The position numbers and the translations under genes are program-made. Source: SZUA-309 sp965230005 (GTDB taxonomy: Bacteria; Pseudomonadota; Gammaproteobacteria; Pseudomonadales; Azotimanducaceae). From it: DNA of 64,000 nt. Each line of letters opens with the position of its first letter. Position 1 is the stretch's first letter. Below are positions 61,291-64,000 of this stretch, piece after piece. The notes under the pieces are model-generated. The model was not told the origin of the DNA and made no database searches. It saw nothing but the letters and a program-made list of their open reading frames with translations. The DNA is taken from the NCBI GenBank assembly GCA_965230005.1, contig OZ245934.1, positions 2,914,001 through 2,978,000 on the forward strand, given 5' to 3'.

Positions 61291-61902
61291 ATGATCAGTA
61301 AACAGCTCAGCAGTTTCCGCTGCGGGCTCACGGGAACGGGACTGCTCGCGCTCGTGGTCGCAGCGCAGTTTCCCATGGCGGCCGAAGCGCGGGAGCCCTC
61401 GTCGAGTTATTACGTCTCGGCGCCGGTGGTGTCGGTCGATCCGATCACCACACGCCGCACCGTCGAGCAGCCGGTGCGCCAGTGTCGCGTGGAGCGAACG
61501 AGCTATCGGGAGTCCCACCGCCACGACTACGAGCGGCGGCGTTCCGATGAAGATCTGTTTCTCCCCGGTCTCCTCGGCGGCATCGTCGGCGGTCTGGTCG
61601 GCAACCAGTTCGGCGGCGGCAGCGGAAAAAAAGCGCTCACCATCGTTGGCGCGCTGGCCGGCTCATCCATCGCCCGGGACGCAGCGAGAAACTCTCACCG
61701 CAACAGCTACCGCGACTATCCACGGGAGCGGGAAGTCTGCCACACGCGCTACGAGACCGAAGTGGTCGAGGACGTGACCGCCTACGACGTCACCTATGAG
61801 TACGCGGGGCAGTACTTCGAGAAGCGTATGAGCCATGACCCCGGCGAGTCCGTGCGCATTCGCATCGCCCTCGAGCCGGATCTGGCTGCGGCGGAACGCT
61901 GA
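61291..61902 (+). CDS. Glycine-zipper outer-membrane-associated protein
   Basis: A 203-residue exported protein with a signal peptide (LLALVVAAQFPMAAEA). The core LPGLLGGIVGGLVGNQFGGGSGKKALTIVGALAGSSIA is a glycine-zipper 2TM segment, as in the Rickettsia 17-kDa antigen/SlyB type. On each side are Arg/Tyr/His-rich stretches with one Cys each (RQCRVER and EVCHTRYETE). A GGAGAGGA site precedes ATG 61291. Probably associated with the inner leaflet of the outer membrane. Confidence 0.85.
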   Translation: MISKQLSSFRCGLTGTGLLALVVAAQFPMAAEAREPSSSYYVSAPVVSVDPITTRRTVEQPVRQCRVERTSYRESHRHDYERRRSDEDLFLPGLLGGIVGGLVGNQFGGGSGKKALTIVGALAGSSIARDAARNSHRNSYRDYPREREVCHTRYETEVVEDVTAYDVTYEYAGQYFEKRMSHDPGESVRIRIALEPDLAAAER

Positions 61903-62097
61903 GCCACAGCATGACCGCTTCCACCAGATTCAGGGACCGTTCATCTGCCGTCCGCCACCATGTGAAGCATCGGGACAGCTGACAGACGAGCACACGGCCC
62001 GATCGGCGCCGAGCGGCGCCAGCCAAACGAAACGCAGCCTGAGGGCCGGGAGAGGCCACGAGGGCAGCAGCCTGGAACCGCAACGGAGGTTATTCCG

Positions 62098-62952
62098 ATG
62101 AACCCGAAACCCACACTCGGTCAACCGGCGCGACGCTACGCCGCTCTGGCCGCTCTCGCATTTGCGGCCTGGGGCCTGCTCAGCGCCGCAACGATTCAGG
62201 CAACCACGTCCTCAGGGCCGGTGGTGCGCCTGTTCCCAACCACCGTCCTCGAAGACATCCGGGAAACCGGCCAGGTCGCGGAGGATATGGAGAACAACCT
62301 CCAGCAGATCATCCACCGCCTCGACATGCAGCAACAGCTGTATACGGAAAGTCTCTGCCAGGGCGCAGACGGTGATCAGGGTTGTGAGCGCATCGCCAAA
62401 CAGCTCGGTGCCACCTATCTGGAGATGCTCGAAGTCATGAGCGATCGACTGCCGGAGATGGAAAGGGCCGTAAACTCAACGCGCTCGAGTCTCGAGAAAC
62501 GCCTGCGCCAGGAGCTCGGCCAACGCACCACGCCAACCTCCCTGCAGAACACGCTGCTCGGTGAAGCCGGGACCGCCGCGGCCGCACAGGAAGACCGCCC
62601 GGCACTCAGGGGCCGGTCAGGCGTGCGCCTCTCGGACCGTTTCAAGCAGTACTACGACCTGGTGGCCACGAGTCAGAACGCGCCCAGCCAGTCGCTCGCC
62701 GTCGTCGCCTCGGACATCTACCTGGACATGGAAGAGGCTTCGCTCCTCATCGCCGCCACGCAGCAGGAAATCGGTCGCGCCGCGCTCATGGAGCAGCTGA
62801 ACCAGTCCTTCGGGATGATCACGCCGGAGATGTCGGCGGTGGTCAGCGGTGTGAAGGAAATCCTTTTCGGTGAGTCCACCATGGACACCCCCATTGCCTC
62901 GCCGCCCTACGCCATCGGCGAGTCCGAGTTCGTCAGCCCGCTGGCCATGTAA
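62098..62952 (+). CDS. Secreted coiled-coil hypothetical protein
   Basis: A 284-residue protein with a signal peptide (ALAFAAWGLLSAATIQA). The mature protein is largely helical and coiled-coil (VAEDMENNLQQIIHRLDMQQQLY, MERAVNSTRSSLEKRLRQELG), with two Cys (SLCQ and GCER) near residues 86 and 95. The C-terminal part is hydrophobic-poor. I recognise no family. The ATG at 62098 has CGGAGGTTATT upstream. It lies directly before a lipoprotein gene and an ExbB-like gene on the same strand. Confidence 0.7.
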   Translation: MNPKPTLGQPARRYAALAALAFAAWGLLSAATIQATTSSGPVVRLFPTTVLEDIRETGQVAEDMENNLQQIIHRLDMQQQLYTESLCQGADGDQGCERIAKQLGATYLEMLEVMSDRLPEMERAVNSTRSSLEKRLRQELGQRTTPTSLQNTLLGEAGTAAAAQEDRPALRGRSGVRLSDRFKQYYDLVATSQNAPSQSLAVVASDIYLDMEEASLLIAATQQEIGRAALMEQLNQSFGMITPEMSAVVSGVKEILFGESTMDTPIASPPYAIGESEFVSPLAM

Positions 62953-62973
62953 GCGGCATCAAGGAGAAACGCC

Positions 62974-63513
62974 ATGAAAGCCATGAAACTCATGCTCATG
63001 ATTCCCCTGGCGGCGCTCGCCGCCGCCTGTACCACCACCGATCCGGATTACTGCGCCGTGAATCTGCGCAGCGATCTCGACGGCGCCATGCGCACGGTGG
63101 AAACCAAACTCGGCAGCGGCTGCGAGTATCAGTTCGACAGCTACTTCCAGTCGCTGCTCGCCCTGGCCGAAGCCAATCCCGACAAGGAAAATCGCAGAGC
63201 CTTCAGTGACCACCTCATGCGGGTGCACGAGATGGGCATCATCAGCCGCCGTCAGGCGGAAGGTCTCTACAACCGCTACTTCAACGTGAAGTTCGTCTCG
63301 CTGCAGGGCGACTACAACACCTGCTCGCAGACCTGTCCGATCCGCAAGCAGGTGATGTCCGATATGCGGGCTGAGCTGCACGACAAGGAACTGGGTCTGC
63401 TCAGAGCGAGCAACGACGCCCCGAGCTTCTATCGGGCCGACACGCTCCTGAAGGAAACTGACCTTGTGCTCGAAGCAACCTGCCGCGCCTGCCTCGCCGG
63501 GGACGTCCGGTGA
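62974..63513 (+). CDS. Lipoprotein of the ExbB-like locus
   Basis: A 179-residue lipoprotein (lipobox LAAAC) with several Cys in the mature part: DYCAVN, GSGCEY, NTCSQTC and EATCRAC, so disulfides are likely. The rest is helical. A conserved-looking HEMGIISRRQAEGLYNRYFNVKFVSLQGDYNTC block suggests a defined fold. The stop overlaps the GTG of the next gene (GTGA), so the two are coupled. No family is recognised. Confidence 0.75.
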   Translation: MKAMKLMLMIPLAALAAACTTTDPDYCAVNLRSDLDGAMRTVETKLGSGCEYQFDSYFQSLLALAEANPDKENRRAFSDHLMRVHEMGIISRRQAEGLYNRYFNVKFVSLQGDYNTCSQTCPIRKQVMSDMRAELHDKELGLLRASNDAPSFYRADTLLKETDLVLEATCRACLAGDVR

Positions 63514-64000
63514 GCAGGGGAGCGCAGGACAGCGACGGCGTCGAAGCTTCCGCCCAGCGCGGCTGGGGCTTCGGCTGGGGTGCCGGTACAGGCATCGTGC
63601 TGACGCTCCTTGCGCTCCTCATGGTGGCACCGCCGGAGGCGGCGGTGTCTTCCCGGGCCAGCGTCGGCGGCTGGATCGACGCGAACCTCGGTCACTCCGT
63701 ATGGCTCTTTGCAGTGATCCTCACGGTCTACGTCATGAATCTCACCCGACTGCATCGGATCCTCGACGACCACCAGGAACCTTCCTTTACCGAGGTGGTT
63801 GAACTCGATCAGCTCCTCGACGTGTGGATCCACCTGTTCGTCGGCATCGGCGTCATCTGGACGGCTGTCGGGATGCGCAGCGCCCTGCAGGCTGCCCTCG
63901 GCGATCCGGGTGAGGCGCTCGTAGACAGCGCCGGATCCGTACTGCAGAAGCTCGTCGACGGCGGCATTCTGCTCGCCCTGACCACCACCATCGTCGGCGG
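63510..64000 (+). CDS. MotA/TolQ/ExbB-like membrane protein (3' end off the window)
   Basis: A partial protein of about 163 residues from GTG 63510, coupled to the lipoprotein gene by a 4-base overlap, running past the edge. Membrane segments are GTGIVLTLLALLMVA and SVWLFAVILTVYVMNLT, then LFVGIGVIWTAVGMRSALQAALG and LQKLVDGGILLALTTTIVGG. The pattern GVIWTAVGM...GGILLALTTT is a distant version of the TolQ/ExbB/MotA proton-channel core. The N-terminus is short and polar. The rest of the locus is not visible. Confidence 0.7.
   Translation, partial: MSRGAQDSDGVEASAQRGWGFGWGAGTGIVLTLLALLMVAPPEAAVSSRASVGGWIDANLGHSVWLFAVILTVYVMNLTRLHRILDDHQEPSFTEVVELDQLLDVWIHLFVGIGVIWTAVGMRSALQAALGDPGEALVDSAGSVLQKLVDGGILLALTTTIVG

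Noticed and set aside
62005..62020. GGCGCC-GAGC-GGCGCC hairpin between 61902 and 62098
   Set aside because: Short, self-complementary G+C-rich sequence without a T-tract; such palindromes are expected by chance at this base composition.

Overview
The window is G+C-rich, gene-dense chromosomal DNA. I see no tRNA, rRNA, CRISPR array, insertion sequence or prophage. A YhcB/ZapG-type protein, a DUF6316-like protein, a UrcA-family protein, a Coq4-like protein, many lipoproteins and outer-membrane barrels, and two CYP153-type P450s point to a free-living, probably marine, aerobic gammaproteobacterium that uses hydrophobic or aliphatic compounds. This assignment is an inference from gene content.

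Left part (1-18 kb): a run of small units rich in oxygenases. It holds three phytanoyl-CoA-dioxygenase (PhyH) family genes (874, 1902, 13578), a CmcJ/NvfI-type oxidoreductase (4947), a TetR/Coq4-like divergent pair (3513/4145), an exported agmatinase-like ureohydrolase (6873), an exported serine beta-lactamase-fold hydrolase (8252), a UrcA-family gene behind a sigma-54-like promoter (10743-10866), an ECF sigma factor overlapping an unusual anti-sigma/bactofilin-like membrane fusion (11349-13522), a methyltransferase with an export signal (14381) and a CYP153 P450 (15201).

Middle-left part (18-30 kb), mostly minus strand: an SLC13/DASS transporter, ArsJ and its partner GAPDH lie in one apparent operon (arsenate detoxification by 1-arseno-3-phosphoglycerate efflux). 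Upstream is a large secreted phytase-like protein preceded by Pho-box-like repeats. Then come an LLM flavin/F420 oxidoreductase, a DUF1295 membrane protein, an SDR, a DUF882 (M15-type) peptidase and a molybdopterin oxidoreductase.

Middle-right part (30-53 kb): an unrecognised modular membrane protein (30486), a fourth PhyH gene paired with a methyltransferase, a lipoprotein with a single CxxCH and a hexanucleotide repeat, an SSS symporter with an aldo/keto reductase, and a second CYP153 divergent from a DUF3604 / spinster-like MFS / TonB receptor / SDR / NTF2-like series that looks like an uptake-and-catabolism locus. A lipoprotein and envelope series follows (49489-52491).

Right part (53-64 kb): a GMC oxidoreductase, ZapG, pterin dehydratase, an M20 peptidase and a compact tryptophan-tryptophylquinone (TTQ) amine-dehydrogenase-like set (heavy chain, light chain, cytochrome c). 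Its light chain keeps both TTQ tryptophans but has Gly where the biogenesis Asp normally sits, and no mauD/E/F/G homologue lies beside it. The window ends with an XRE/membrane-protein pair and an envelope series (glycine-zipper protein, secreted coiled-coil protein, lipoprotein, MotA/TolQ/ExbB-like protein) that runs off the edge.

The best candidates for something new are the minimal TTQ locus, the sigma/anti-sigma-bactofilin pair, the right-end ExbB-like envelope operon, and the possible Pho-linked arsenate/phosphate region.
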